Part shown: piece after piece, positions 35,741 through 48,900 of the stretch
How positions within the stretch are numbered: the first letter of the stretch is position 1
Layout: each line of letters opens with the position of its first letter
Assembly: GCA_008360955.1 (NCBI GenBank)
Contig: LUCM01011241.1
Location: 9,184-73,183 of the forward strand
Direction of reading: 5' to 3'
DNA from: Fasciolopsis buskii
Taxonomy: Eukaryota > Platyhelminthes > Trematoda > Plagiorchiida > Fasciolidae
DNA length: 64,000 nucleotides
The notes under the pieces: generated by a model
What the model saw: only the letters and a program-made list of their open reading frames with translations
Database searches by the model: none
What the model was told of the DNA's origin: nothing
Position numbers and translations under genes: made by a program

Positions 35741-37846
35741 GAGAAATAAGAACTTCCTTCACATAATTTTCCAAAACGCACTGTTACCGGGTTACCGCTT
35801 TTCTTGACAATTTTTATTACTAGCATGTTTGGCAGACCAGGTTTGCAGCTTCCGTTATCTTGTGATCAGTGGAATTGGGATTTAGAGTAGAAAAGGATCA
35901 AAAGTTTCAATGGAATTTTATTGTCAAACTTTTAAAATTAGAAGCACGCGAGAATTTTCAAGTTCAAGGCAGTAAATTAAGTAACGCCAACAGTTCAAGG
36001 TCATCTCGGTTAACACCGCAAAAGATTAGATTTCGAAAACTGGTAACGTAATTCAACATGCGTTGAAACATCGACCTTAGAAAAGTTTGACTGAACAACT
36101 TGAAAAGTGTAGAAACTTGAAACCAACGTGAGCAGAAGCCCAGTTAGTGTATCGGACAGCATCAGCGCCTACTCAACCAAAGGAAAACAGCTTTCTATTG
36201 GATGCACCCACGGAGCAAGCATTTCAAGGTCGATTTACTGTGCACGTCAAGACCAAGTGCAAGGTAATATTTTTTATTATTGCAACAGACCAAAGGGCGC
36301 ATTGACTACCTCGGTCGTGGATGAAAACTAGGTTTAAACTTCAGGTCAAAAGTCACAAAACACTTTAAGGAGTTGCTTCGGTCACCGCTGGTCTACGTTC
36401 TTCACTAGTTCCAGTCACCGTAAATCTCTCGACTATCGCTGCCTATGCATGGAAAGCTTTGAAAATTTTGTTTTAATTTGTGCACATTAGCACAAATCTA
36501 TTTAGTGATTTGATTAAAAGAAATACTTTGAGATGAAATGTGCAAAAGTTGTAGTTGATGCGACTCATGTGGGGGTCATTTTTGAAGAAAATTCTCAACG
36601 TGAATATTATGTCGAGCTCTCAAGTTTCTTTTGTTCAAACTCCATGTGATTGACTGCATCTTAACAAGAAACTGAGAATACTTGAATCCGGTTGCAAGTT
36701 CCGGATCTTCAACTGTTCACGGATGCATTCGCGCAATGTCTCATGCTCCGTATTCTAATCCGCGGTAGGCATTCACACGCTGAATCCCAAGTGACGACTG
36801 AAGCCGATGAGAACAGTAGGCTAGACACCGTAGTGGTACCATCAATGGGTAGTTTTTACGGTACCTTCCGTATGACAAGGTACACAGCATTTGACAGAAA
36901 TGCAGACCGGGAGAAAACTAATCAAAACTTTTCGTTCATATTCCAACGTTCTATTCTATCTTTTCTTAAAGAAGAAAGTTGAATTAATTTTATTTACTGA
37001 GTGCAGGAACTACAACCATTGCAGGATAAAATGAATTTTATTATACTGAACTTGTTTCTAAACCGTACATGCAGAAAAATTATAGAACTAGGGAGATCAA
37101 TATTCACACTGTAAAATTAAGTGTGAATACAAAATGGTTGCAAAACATTCCCGGTGTTCGGAACGAGAGGGATTAAATTTATCCGTCTCAATCTCCAAAC
37201 AATTTAGAAGGATACGACGTAATTGGTCACAGATTCCAGTTGCTTGCACCATTCACGCCAAGGAGGTCGAATGACATCTGCTTGCGCAATGCAAGGTATA
37301 CGGCCGGAGTTGTGGCGGCTCATCACTAGCAAGGCATTTCCAAGGTTACTGAGTCAGATGCAACTGAACAAAGGACTAGATTTAATATTTTTCTGTATTA
37401 ATTTGGGCAAAACTGTCAACTGGTCAACAATCCGATATGAAATGTCAATCTGCTTTAGCCGCTGATTCGTTTAGAGCCAATAAGACGTAGAAATAATTAG
37501 GGTTTTAAACAAAGGACATATTCAGAGGTGTTTTACAATCCTGATTACCTCTGTCGATAACTCTGGTGTCTACAATCAGCCGTTCTTACTCTAGTCCAAC
37601 CTCAACCCTCTTGTTCAAGCGATAACTATTAAACGGCTTTCGTGTGACCGGTTTCCTCGAAGTAAACTGGTCTTGGACTTTTGACGTCCGCAAGCAGCCT
37701 TCTGTTACAACAATTCCCTATAGAACCCAATAAATTTCACTTGATTCACTGTAGGTCGACAGAAATTCCACGAGCGCAACCATTTCTACCAGTTTGCCGT
37801 AAACATTCACAACTTGTTGGACTTTCACCAGTTTTCTCGAAAATAG
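35741..37846. other. No confident gene for about 2.1 kb
   Basis: Plus frames at 35869-36051, 36128-36331, 36692-36982 and 37223-37465 are open; none has a paired strong acceptor and donor. There is no repeat or RNA gene. Confidence 0.45.
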
Positions 37847-38214
37847 GTATCGTTTCCGGACAACGGTTTATGGAGCGTGAACACTAATGCCAGCTACAAC
37901 TGCTCTCGACGTGCTAAAGTTAAGGGGATATGTGATTCATGGAAGCAGGACCGGGGTAAGTATGCGATTGAAATAATTAAAAATTCCACCTGGAAATGAG
38001 ATGGTCAAGTGAGAATTCCTATAAGTCTTTCTGGTTAGGTGACAATTTCAATTTGGTTATGCTAAGTGGAGAAAATATTTGTCCTTTCTCATTAAAAGAA
38101 CCCGAAAGATCTTACCGTGATAATTTCATTCGGAGATTGTTTTCTGTATCATTCAACCGAGTGGTCGTTCTCAAATTGCACTTACCTGGCAAAGTAGGAT
38201 TGGATGAAGATTAG
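37847..38214 (+). CDS. Candidate last two exons of a gene
   Basis: Exon 37847-37955 follows TTTTCTCGAAAATAG and ends at CCGGG|GTAAGTATG, leaving in phase 1. An 83-base intron ends in CTTTCTGGTTAG. The terminal exon, 38039-38214, reads 57 codons in the matching phase to TAG. The first exon encodes a Cys/Asn-containing stretch with an NAS N-glycosylation sequon, and the second includes FNLVMLSGENICPFSLKEPE, so a secreted or extracellular protein is possible. An alternative reading starts at ATG 37887 in another frame and would need a weaker acceptor. The family is not recognised. Confidence 0.33.
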
Positions 38215-41200
38215 AAATCAAGAATCTGATACGATTTACTTCCATATAATGATCAGTAGTGTTCGTCCGTAGAAATAAACTCGACTGTTCTGGTAACTGT
38301 GGGTTGATTGGATTTGTTCTGCAGTCGACCTAACCGTCAACATCAGGCTGATTGAACGTTCCTAACCATGCTATATTATTGTGCTTTAGTCACTTATAAA
38401 GTACCGACTCTAACGCGAACTTCATTTGACAATTGTCTTTGAGTACTTTTGTTCACCCCGGAATACTTCTGCTTGAACAATTTCAACAATGATTATGTTC
38501 CCGTTGGAACGGCCACATAGGTATAGACCGTTAGCCAACGATCGTTGGCATTCATTAATTTATTCTTGTACAAGCACAAGTAGCTTTGTGCTCCCACGCG
38601 ATGTTGAGCTCATATTCATAACGTTTCCCGCTGAACTGGTCTTGAGACCGATTAATTCACATGCTTTAACTTTCATTGTGCCGAACCACTGTTTTAGCTT
38701 ATCAAAGCTCTGCATTTGCTGACAGAATAGATTTTATAAACACGTTATTTAGGGCGTTCCATCCTTTTTTAGGCCGCCAGAGTGCAGGATCAACGCAGGT
38801 ATCACAGGCCGTAAGAATTTTACTTCATCCACTGGAAATGTCTGTTTGATAGATAATTGAACAATGGTCCGGTAAATTGGGCCAGTCTAGCAGCCGACTG
38901 TTAGATTGGTCAACCAGTAGCGGAAGAGTCAATGTGTTACTCTCAGTAAATGCCTTATGATCAAAGTACGTTTACTGAATAGTTATAGACTTTTCCGTGG
39001 GCTAATCATAATCTGTAGTATCTTCACATGTTGTGAAATGCCACATGGATCCAAATGTGATGTGGAATGCAGATTTGACTTGCAGACATTAAATCCAAAT
39101 GTTAAATCCCAAATAAGATGACCGCACTCAACAACGGTGCTTATGGTAGATTAGTCCTGGAACATGAGCTCGGAAGGCGGGACGTTGTCCGTTCGTTTCT
39201 CTGGGAGGTAACCCCTAATTCCGGGTGTCTAATTTGCAAGCACGTTTCCCGATTTATTTGACGGAGTTTGATTTCCTGTTAACCTTGTCCTATTCGAGGA
39301 CTATTCAAAACATCAATGAACCATAGTCCGCAAACCTAATAAAAATGACGATATGACCACCGGAAAACCAGGCAATCTACGAAGACGATTCAAGGTCTCA
39401 GGAGCATTTCAATTTGTCACCGACGAATGAGCAGTTGTCGGCTACATGAAATGAGTCAAACGGAAACGATGCCAGACGGCGGAGAACAAGCAAAAGGGCC
39501 AGGTATGCACTTGTGGTGGGTTTACGCGTAAATGACGTGAGGCATCCCGATAAAGCTTCATGCTGGCCTGCGTAGGCAGGCAACCAATGACAACTGTAAC
39601 GAAAATTGGTCTTGAAATACAGACATTCCGCTAACGGGATTGGCCGGAACATATTTCACCAATCGGAGTGTTTCCAACTTTTTATATAAATCCATGAATT
39701 GTAAATATAACTTGAACTCTTTCCTGACCACCTGTGGTCTTGCTGACTTCACTGGTGTGGACTGGATGAAAGCCAAATCCGCACTTACTGGTACTTCATG
39801 TCCACTTGTTACCGTAACTACCGAATTCCATCTACTAATTACGAATCCAAATACTATAGCTGTACAAAACCTCGATGTGAATTCTCAAGCAACCCACAGC
39901 TGTATGTTTAGTCTTTCAAACCTATCCCTGCATAAAGCAACGTAAGAAGCAAAATATCCGGATGAAACATTTTGTGTTCTACATTAATGAGTTAGGGAAC
40001 TAGCTTCAGAGACCCAGTTTGAAACGATGTTTGGTCGATGTAGGGCGGGAACTTGACCCTATCTTCGTCATTCTGGGGTGAGAAACTTAAAGGCAGTTTG
40101 ATGCAGTTTTTTCTAAATATCCTACACGTCCGGCACAAAGCGACTAACTTTAATCTACAGAAAATTTTGAAAATATAAAGAAAATGCAAAGAAATTGAGA
40201 TATTGTCCTAGCAAGACCAGACAAAAGCGCCGGACTAGTCAGTTCTTGCAAACTATAATGCATCATTAAAATGACCACACTACTCAGCGTTAAGCCCAAA
40301 TTTATCCATTACGAAGCAGAAAAAACAAGGTGTTGTGTAACGAAAAGCCATTTTTCAAAATACTCATGTTGGTAAAATGTGACTAGCCAATCAGGTCCTG
40401 TACATTCGCAACAGTTCGGCCGACTGGCCTCACAATACTACGGCTCTGCGGTCAACTAAATTACGCAGGAAAGGGATGCCCCACTTTGTCCAGTTCTCAG
40501 CAAAAGCAACTGGCCATGAAACCACATGACCATACATTTATCTGAGATTATCAAACTGGTCGATAATCCGATTGCAGGAAACATTCTTGATTTGCAGATC
40601 TAACTGAGTACGTAAATGTACTCGATGCATATTTTCTGTTTACGAATGTGCCGCTAAAAACAACGGTTGAGTACGTGGGAAATTACGCCGAAAGTTCTCG
40701 AGCATCTGTTTAACTAAATGTGGACGAATTAAAATGGCTGATCTCCAGATGGAAATGTATTATCCAGATTCAGTATGGTGAGTGCAGATACCGCCAAAAT
40801 GGAGAGGTAGAAACAGGATCCCTTTTGCCTTGACGTTAACGGATATTGTCATGGCAGAACTGAGTGCTGTTTGAATAAATCAGCGAAGTGACTATCTACA
40901 AGGGATACTTGGACGATATAATATACGCGCCTGATTCCATCATACATCTATGTGGTATTCCAAGAATCAATAATCAAGCTCACAAAGCACAAAATTTGCT
41001 TCGGATATGAAATCTTGAAATGGTCTAACATTAGTAAATGTATTCTTACCAAGTCGTCAAGATGGTTACCTTCCATGACCAGTCTATCAAAAAATCATCC
41101 ATAGGCCGATACATACAATAGTAAAATTTCGTCTGGGCAATTCAGAAAAGAAAACTTGCCCAGTGCCTAACGTAAAGAGCGATCATTAGATCGGATAATA
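38215..41200. other. No confident gene for about 3 kb
   Basis: Open frames at 38489-38722 plus, 39776-39558 minus, 39640-39945 plus and 40189-39992 minus lack convincing splice pairs. There are no repeats or element motifs. Confidence 0.5.
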
Positions 41201-42230
41201 ATGCAAGACAAACCTTTCGGCAGAACAGATGCCATGAATGTTTCATCAATAAATGTAAGAAAGTCAACAGAAATAAACCCAGACTGCAAACGGTTTAGAA
41301 AACCTTACATACCGGTGCTTCCGTTTTGCAGGAGATTCCTTAGCAAACAGGACACCCAGATGGTCTCGGATCCCGATCGGAAATAAATATTTTGTGCTAA
41401 CCTACTTGCTTCATTCATATCACCACGAATTCTCATTCGGTTGACGAAAGGCAGATTGGCAGTGCATTCCGCCTCATACCGTTTGCACCAAACTACATGA
41501 ATTTGTGGGATAAATCACATAAGTGGGACCACATCTAAGACCACCTGAATATATTAAATACGCTACGCTGCCAGGCTGAAAAAAGTACTAATGAAGAAAA
41601 GAAAAACGGGAATTATCGTGCTCTTCGTAAAATCAGAACATTTATTCAAAGCGAATGAGGATTCCCGCCCCGCCTACGTCAACAGAAAAAAATTACCGAA
41701 GAACATTTAAGGGTCTTATCTTGTCCAGATTTAAGGCGGCTCCAGTGTACCAGAATAATCCCTTCCCTGGGCTTAGAAACAACACACAACTTTTCTAAAT
41801 CTATCCTGGTCATTGGGGCAAGGTAAGACCGAGTAATCAATGGTCGGGTGAAACCGACGCGACATTTACCAACATCTATTATCTATCGTGATACCGAATA
41901 CACAGTGGTTCTGTAGACACATCATTCCGATAGCTAATTACTTGCTTTCCTCGCCATATTTCGATCATCGTACCCGATACCTACGAAATTTGCTTTATCC
42001 ATTCATTTGTGAATCCCGAGAAACAAGCCTCGTTACTAGCACGCTTTTTACATTCGGGATTGGTACATCTAAAATTCATGATCTGAAATGGTAAACAAAT
42101 TCGTGGAAACTAAAGATTTTGTCGTAATGCAATTGATCTTAGCACGCTAGGCGGTGGACTAAGACATCTGACTTTATCCTCTTCCAGCTACCGGTTGGAT
42201 CAAGCAACCATCCACTCCAATAACGTATAG
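41201..42230 (+). CDS. Candidate complete four-exon gene, about 135 codons
   Basis: Exons: 41201-41254 (ATG, 18 codons, ending AAT|GTAAGA, phase 0); 41686-41822 (after TACGTCAACAG, ending AAG|GTAAGA, phase 2); 41917-42090 (ending ATG|GTAAAC, phase 2); 42188-42230 (after TTTATCCTCTTCCAG, 14 codons to TAG). All three junctions keep the frame, and two introns are under 100 bases. The second exon has a soluble helical look (KKITEEHLRVLSCPDLRRLQ). No domain is recognised. One caution is that 42140-42205 resembles a tRNA-derived SINE head (GGCGGTGGACTAAG, then GGTTGGATC), so the last exon may be part of a repeat. Confidence 0.35.
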
Positions 42231-42592
42231 CTTTGAGTAATTGTAAACGAAGTTGCAGACGTGATGTTAGTAATTTGGATCACTTAGACGTTGAGCTTTG
42301 TTTATCTGTGCCACGAACACATGCATGGCTTCGTTTGCGTATCTAACGGACAACTTACAATCTGTTCACGAAAAATACTGATAAATGCTTGGTGCTAATC
42401 GGACGAGACTATTTAATGACACTTCATTCCTGACATTAGTTTTTATTTACTGTAATAAGTAAGTAAAATGATTGTACCATAATACATTATCTTATTAACT
42501 ATACTCTACTTCACATTTGATTTTCTGTCGTAAACCTTTCGAGCTGTCGCATAATGCGAGAAACAATTTTGATTTCTTACTCACTGGATCAG

Positions 42593-42712
42593 CATCGGTG
42601 GCTTACGAGTGACGTCCTTTCTCGATCAGTTTGGCACGGTTGTCAATTTGTGACCTTTCCTCCTATGCCTGGTCGGATTGAGCCACGAGCACACTTCACC
42701 AAGTTTCTTGAG
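42593..42712 (+). CDS. Candidate 120-nt internal exon with strong splice sites
   Basis: The acceptor GATTTCTTACTCACTGGATCAG and the donor GAG|GTAGAAGT frame exactly 40 codons, phase 0 in and out. The peptide contains a proline/arginine block, TFPPMPGRIEPRAHF, that looks like a conserved motif, though I cannot assign it. It does not join in phase to the exons at 42090 or 44835, so its partners are unknown. Confidence 0.33.
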
Positions 42713-42744
42713 GTAGAAGTCAAACCGTAAATAAGTAATGAAGC

Positions 42745-43660
42745 TCAAAACTGGAATAAAGTATGGTTAGGATCCTTAGGTGTATAGTACTTGGAAAATA
42801 TTAAACAGTGACCAGGATATCTCATGTCGTTTTGCCACTCCTTGCATTGCGGCTGGTCTCGTACCATAGCCGAGGTCCACTCTACCAGTTTACTTACGAC
42901 ATATTTATTCGACAGCAAAATAGGCATGATCTAGGCAGAAGACCCAAACATATTCCGCAATGAAGCAGATTCACAAACATTAGATAAAATATAAAAATCA
43001 TGATTTCTTTGATAATGTAACCGAGATTAACTGAGAAAGTTTTGAGTCAGTCCGAAAAATTTATGTTTTCAGCGCAACAAATCTCGACTAAAATAGCACG
43101 GATAATTTTTTATGACGAACCCAAATGAGTTGCTGAATCATGCCCAACTTTCGGATTTTCATGATCGTAAAAGGTAACCCCGGGGCTTGGAAAGCGACTC
43201 AGTTGTGCATGAACAAATCACATTTGCAAGAAATTTAAACCAACGCAATCAGTCCGCTTGGGTGCATCCGATACCTTCAAGATGTCAAAGGACACGAACT
43301 GTTGAAATGCCGCAATAAAGCACGCATGAATTGGCGAATACGTTGACGTGTGCGGAATGCCACGAAACCGAGCCAAATCGGCTCTGGTCGACTATTTCAG
43401 CCTACGGTTCCCTATACAACCGCATCTCACGCTGCTAATCGGATTATCAACGTTCTCTAAGAATTTGCTATCTAAACACTGATATCGTCTGACTTCAGTC
43501 TGGCTGATTATTTTCAAAGTGACTTTGAGAAACAGTTTCGAACACTGGGGGTCATTTTCGCATACCGTGGGACTAAAATGTCCATGATGGAAAAGCGCTT
43601 TGCAGTACGGCCAGAATGGTTTGGTTATGGGATACCCCAGTAGAGATCTAAGAGTTCTTG
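42745..43660 (-). CDS. Candidate gene 3' end, two exons
   Basis: Exon 43660-43431 follows a T-rich stretch ending CTGAAAG and ends at AGC|GTGAGA, phase 1 in and 0 out. It encodes 76 codons (KVTLKIISQTEVRRYQCLDS). The terminal exon, 42930-42745, follows GGGTCTTCTGCCTAG in phase 0 and reads 61 codons to TGA. An ATG frame at 43964-43731 (SGASKLHNYSVWSANNENYR) could supply the start, but its donor would be weak. A TTTATT near 42444 could be the polyadenylation signal. The family is not recognised. Confidence 0.32.
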
Positions 43661-44834
43661 CTTTCAGCAAATTGATTATAAGAACTAAAAACTAGGTACC
43701 ATTTTCCATCTATTCCTTTGGCTCTTTTTACTATAAAGGATTGCTTCCACTGTGTTTCCGTCGTCTGTGCTCAGTGTTAGTGTGATTGCAAGATTGTGTA
43801 AAAATAACTGAAGGCTGCTTCTGGCCGATGTTCCAATATGCCTTGAACAGAAAATCGACCGTCAATTCTTTTGTGCAAGCCTTTACGATCAACATTCTGC
43901 GGTAGTTTTCATTATTTGCAGACCAAACACTATAGTTGTGGAGCTTGGAGGCTCCGGACAGCATAAAACGTCTGAACTACAAGGTTGAAACCAGATTGCT
44001 GTGCGAGCCCCGTAGCATACACTATCTCGGCCCTGTTCAATTAAAATTACCCAATTTGGATTTATTGTCGATCTGTTTCACATTTTGACAACCTGATTAA
44101 AAGAAATGGAATCCAAAGGAAGCAATTATTCAGTAAGTAACATTCTCTATTTTTTAGTCATTATTGTGCTTTATTTACTGTAACTTTGGGCTATGAATAT
44201 TGTCATTTAAATCACTGCCTGAATAATTCCGGCTAATTTCTCCTTCCTCGAGTGGAACTATGTGGTATGATCCACGAAATTAGTTGTTCTGTTTTGCCGG
44301 AACAACAAATGCCACAGTTGCAAGGAGGATTCAGTCTCTAATTTCTTCACGATGACCAGAAAATAATCAGGATTTAGCGATAACTGTCTTTTTTGTAATA
44401 CCCACCACATGAAAAATAATTTTGCCTACGAAAATACGACACTCACGCATTTGAGAACTTCGTAATGATCTCTAGTCACGAATGTTACCTATCGATTTCA
44501 CTAGATAAAATTCTTCAATTTGAGATCATACAGGCTAAAAACAATATTCATTAATAAAATGTGATGAGGAATTCCGGGGATAGTGTCCAAGACATGACTC
44601 GGTTAGAGCAAACCACGTTTTTGTAAAAATCCGCCTATATGCCGGAACTAACAACAACCAATAACAATACACATGAATGACCCATACTAAGGAGTTAGGA
44701 AAATAAAATAATATTTTCTACAGCTTTTTGCAGGATAAATTAGTGATAACCATTAGGGTACATGCTCGATCAAACTTGATAATTCTTAGTTAAACCTGCC
44801 TCACTGACGTCTCTGTCGGACTGCACGTTTCAAG

Positions 44835-45931
44835 TGCGAACCTTAGGTTCATCGATCAAAAGCATCCTCGGGAATGAACAGATGTCAGTTTTGTTCTCAA
44901 TGAAATATCAGTTAGGTACCTTAACCTTCGATTCTAAGCTTTGCACCTTGAGCGGGACATTTGCAGTGCCCTTCTTCGAAGCTGCTCAGCACCACTGGAT
45001 GTCACTGACGCTGATATGTGAGTGAAGTTCACTGAGATAATCCGGCAAACGACAATTGTTTAATGGTCATTGGGAACTTTCGAGCATGTGTTGAAAGTGT
45101 TCGCAAATAGTGATTGGCTACCTCATCTGATTTTTTGGTGGACGTCGAGAGCAAAACAATTACCGATACAAAGAGAGGCCCAAAGGATGGGATCAGTTTT
45201 ACTTTCTTAATCTTTATAAAATAGAAATTTCCAAGGCCTCTTGTGACGTATGCTGGGTCATGCAATTTATTCTGAAACCTATTAGTATACGTAATGATCA
45301 TATGGATTGGATACATTATATTATTTTGTCAGCTCAACAACTTGTCAAAGGCACCGGCACAACTGAAGGTCACAAAAATCAAAGAACCTCAGAAAAATCC
45401 GAAGGAAAACAGCTTGGATTTCAACCGTTGTTATGTGCTTGGCAAGCTGCTTGCTTACCGAGAATACGGTAGGATGTCAGAGAGGAGGTCACAACCAACT
45501 GGCCTGATAACATGAAAAAGCAATCGAAGTCACCTCCGTGTGTGAATGATTTGAGAAGAATAAACCATAGCATAAGATTATCAGTTTCTTTCTTACTCCA
45601 ATTTGAACCAAATAAACCAAAGTGTTTTGGTGTGTAAGAGAGCACCGGTTGACTAAGGATTTAAATGACAATGACAAAGTTTGCATCACGAATGATCTTC
45701 ATGGGACAAACATTATTCACCGATATGGCACAGTCACGACCCATTAACCATTTCCTGTGTTCAAAAAGCTCCAAAGAGCACAGAGACACTCCGATAAACC
45801 GATGGACATTTGATCGTATGCGTTTGTTGTGATTAATGTGTTTGTGTACAGCGTGACTTGCTACCGGATTACCCGTGTCTCAACATCACAGAAGTAGCAA
45901 TATTAAAATAGGGTGTGGAAACGCAAAATAA
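44835..45931 (+). CDS. Candidate gene 3' end, three exons
   Basis: Exon 44835-45017 follows GACTGCACGTTTCAAG and ends at T|GTGAGTGA, phase 1 in and out. The other two frames are closed. Its 60 codons look strand-rich (FSMKYQLGTLTFDSKLCTLS). Exon 45333-45468 follows TTATATTATTTTGTCAG and ends at CG|GTAGGA. The phase-matching frame is open, although another frame across it looks equally coding. A short terminal exon, 45892-45931, follows CTCAACATCACAG and ends at a TAA overlapping AATAAA. The first exon is the best supported. The family is not recognised. Confidence 0.3.
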
Positions 45932-48900
45932 AATTTGTGGCCCAAGTTGATTCAAGTTGGTCGATAGTCGATGAGTTGACGGGAAAGAATGTGTGTAATA
46001 AATCCTACAGAAGCAAATATGTTTATGTTCTTGGTTTTACTTTGGTTTTCTGTCTCAGCTTGTTTCGGGCAAAACTACTTCAGTTAGCCGTTCTTCTGCA
46101 CTAGGTGTTTTTCCTAAAAGAACGGGGTTTAAATCACAGTCATCTGACTTGAATTCTGTCCACGTGAACGATTTTCATCGTGTTTTTATTGAAGGTAGCA
46201 GTGCATATGAACGGTAGAAGCAAATACCCCCGGAAGCACGTGACTGGTTTGACAATTATTGCTGCTTTTCTTATATGCTCCTTTTGTTCAACCGTTCCAC
46301 TAGGTTTATGTCCAATACTGTTTTTGGGACTAGTGTCTCATTTGAATCACAATGGACATGCATAGAAGGTGAATCCATTAATCAACCACACCGATGATCA
46401 GTGGACAGTTTCTCGTCATTTAATCGTGGACAACCTTCAAAAAGAGGAGACGTAGTCGTACCGGTTTATCAGTTTGTTGACCTAGCCATCATGACGTTAC
46501 TTATTCCCCTTCATTCGGAATCATCGTGAACAGGATTTTTCTGGTAATCAAGAGACAATGATCATCTGATCAGAGGCAAATAATTTTACCTGCACTTGAC
46601 GAAACCTAACCCACCAGAATGGCGATCACGGTCATTGGTCTTCCGAAATCCTCATCTAGTGAGACTGAAGGGTAAAAAACAAATTTCAAATAAGAATGGC
46701 AAATAAAAGGAATAGGCTGCATCAAAAAGCCAAATCATCCTGTTAAAACTACGGATAATTAGTCAGATCAATGGTTTCTGCAATTTCTATCTTCGTGATC
46801 AGTGCATGCAAAGGCGAGCCTTTTCGGAGTTCAACAGGAATTCAGTTTTTGAAGAAACAAACAAATGACTGGCCTTACAATTACCGACAAGAATTTTGCA
46901 CCATAAATAACAGGGCTACCTGATCAAGACGACTTGAATTGGTGACGAGTTTTGTAAAATGAAATGCCGTCACTTTTAGGCTTTTTGTCTGATAACAAAA
47001 ATTCAGTCAGGAAAAATTTAGTACTTGGAGGTACCGAATCAAACCTGACGAGGTATTTGAATTCCCCTCTACCAGACTGATCAAAGTGTGCCGCATTTTT
47101 CTTGCTACACAGATGAAAAGCTTCGTGCACTCGGTGTAAAATCTGCCGTTTGTGACCGTAAAACCAAGACGAACCGTACTGTCACAATGAACCTACGAGA
47201 ACACATTTGTTTTAATTAGTATTTCTACTTCGTCGGCCAAATTCACACTCCGTTCACGTTTACACATCTGTCTGCATTGAAAATTTCAATTAATCTATCT
47301 TTTCATTATCAGGAGATGCAATGCTTAATCCCAATATTTGAAAACATTTTTAGATGCGCCGGATGCCTGGTTGTAATTTATGTCCCTTTCGGTTTTCCAG
47401 TTCTGGATCGTAGTTAACAAAATGAATCGCAATCTAATAATAAGCTTCCACAAGGTGAAATGACTTACAAATCTCAAAAATGTCATCAGTAAACGACCTG
47501 TCTGATTGTTGATCTTCCACGGTATGTCGATTGTCGACATGTGAGTGGTGTGAAATTTCATTTCCAAATCAGTCTATTTTCACCAGCATAGCCTATCATG
47601 TTCACGTGTTTTGATAAGGCCCATTTCGTTCATCCAGCTATCTGTTTTCTTTTTTCGAATAGACGAATAATACGGCTGTTTCGAGTACAAATTAGGTTGT
47701 TCTCTGGCATATTTAATTTTATTGGTAACAAATGCTATCAGGTGAAAGAAAACCCGGTTGAATTTGACTCTCCCATTGTGCGGGAAATCAATCGATTCGA
47801 AGAAGAAACATTACAATCGATTTTTCCCGTCCGATTTACAGGTAATCGGATAAAGGAAGAACAGGGGTAATCACTGAAGACATTTGCATTTCATCTTTTA
47901 CAGCCCATATATGCATGTCACAAATGCAAAACAAATATGACAAACTATTTGAAAGTTCCGCCTTCGGTACATAACCAAAAATCTTTAACCGCTCTACTCA
48001 GCTACGATAGCAATGTGCAGATCATTTCGGCTTTTTGAATCGCCAAAGCTTGAACTGTTTTCAGCGTTCACCGGCGTAGACCAAACGTGGGCAATATTCG
48101 TCACCTATGAAGAGAGGTAATTTGCCAACTGATTGCTTTGAAGATCCACTTTTTCTGATGGCGTTTGCACACTGTCTTTCGAGAAAGTTGATGAAATAAC
48201 CATAGACACTGATGAAAAATTTGTTCTTTACAGCTGTTCAGAAGGGTTGTAAATGAAACATCTTGGAATATTACTTGTAATATTTGTTCCTTATTCGATT
48301 AATACAAAACTATAGTACCATCAAGATCATCCTCCTCTAGAAATTCTGTAAAATCTAATGATTATATGAACCAGTCGTTTTTATTTTTAGAACCAGTGTC
48401 TTGAATCGACCTACTATTGCTTTGTTTAGAACACTGTGATGGGGATTCTGAATAAAAGAAAGGTCTTGAACCCATAGGTGATCATGAGAGTACGGCCGCA
48501 AGTTTGTAACCTTCCAAGGCCGGTTAACTTCCACTGTTTGCGGCTTTCTGTTGCCTCCCCTCATGAAAATGGTTTGCGCAGTTACTCTACTAACAAAGGA
48601 TGTCAAGGGAAAATAACAGAGAACTACTAAACCTATCCAAAGGAGGGGGTTGGAGAAACACTTCAGAAACAGAGCACACTGAGTTTGATTCTTGAGTATA
48701 TTGTCTAAAGTCCGCAAGATTCGAATGGGGAGATCTCGTGCACCCATACATGGTAATCTAGATTAGCAAGTTTGTAACGGTTAGACATTTTTTATACTTT
48801 TTTACTGCCTCATGAACTGACCACCATTACTCAACTTCAGAGCATTGCCTACCTCGAGGAACACTATACCAGACAGCCGATCCATGGGTATACGCATAAC

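Noticed and set aside
42745..42930. GHCLIF sequence reminiscent of the caspase p20 motif
   Set aside because: The downstream residues do not continue as a caspase and no catalytic His/Cys arrangement is visible.
48355..48747. 130-codon ATG frame as a single-exon gene
   Set aside because: There is no domain, no clear polyadenylation signal, and frames of this length are expected by chance in 64 kb. It is left inside an intergenic note.
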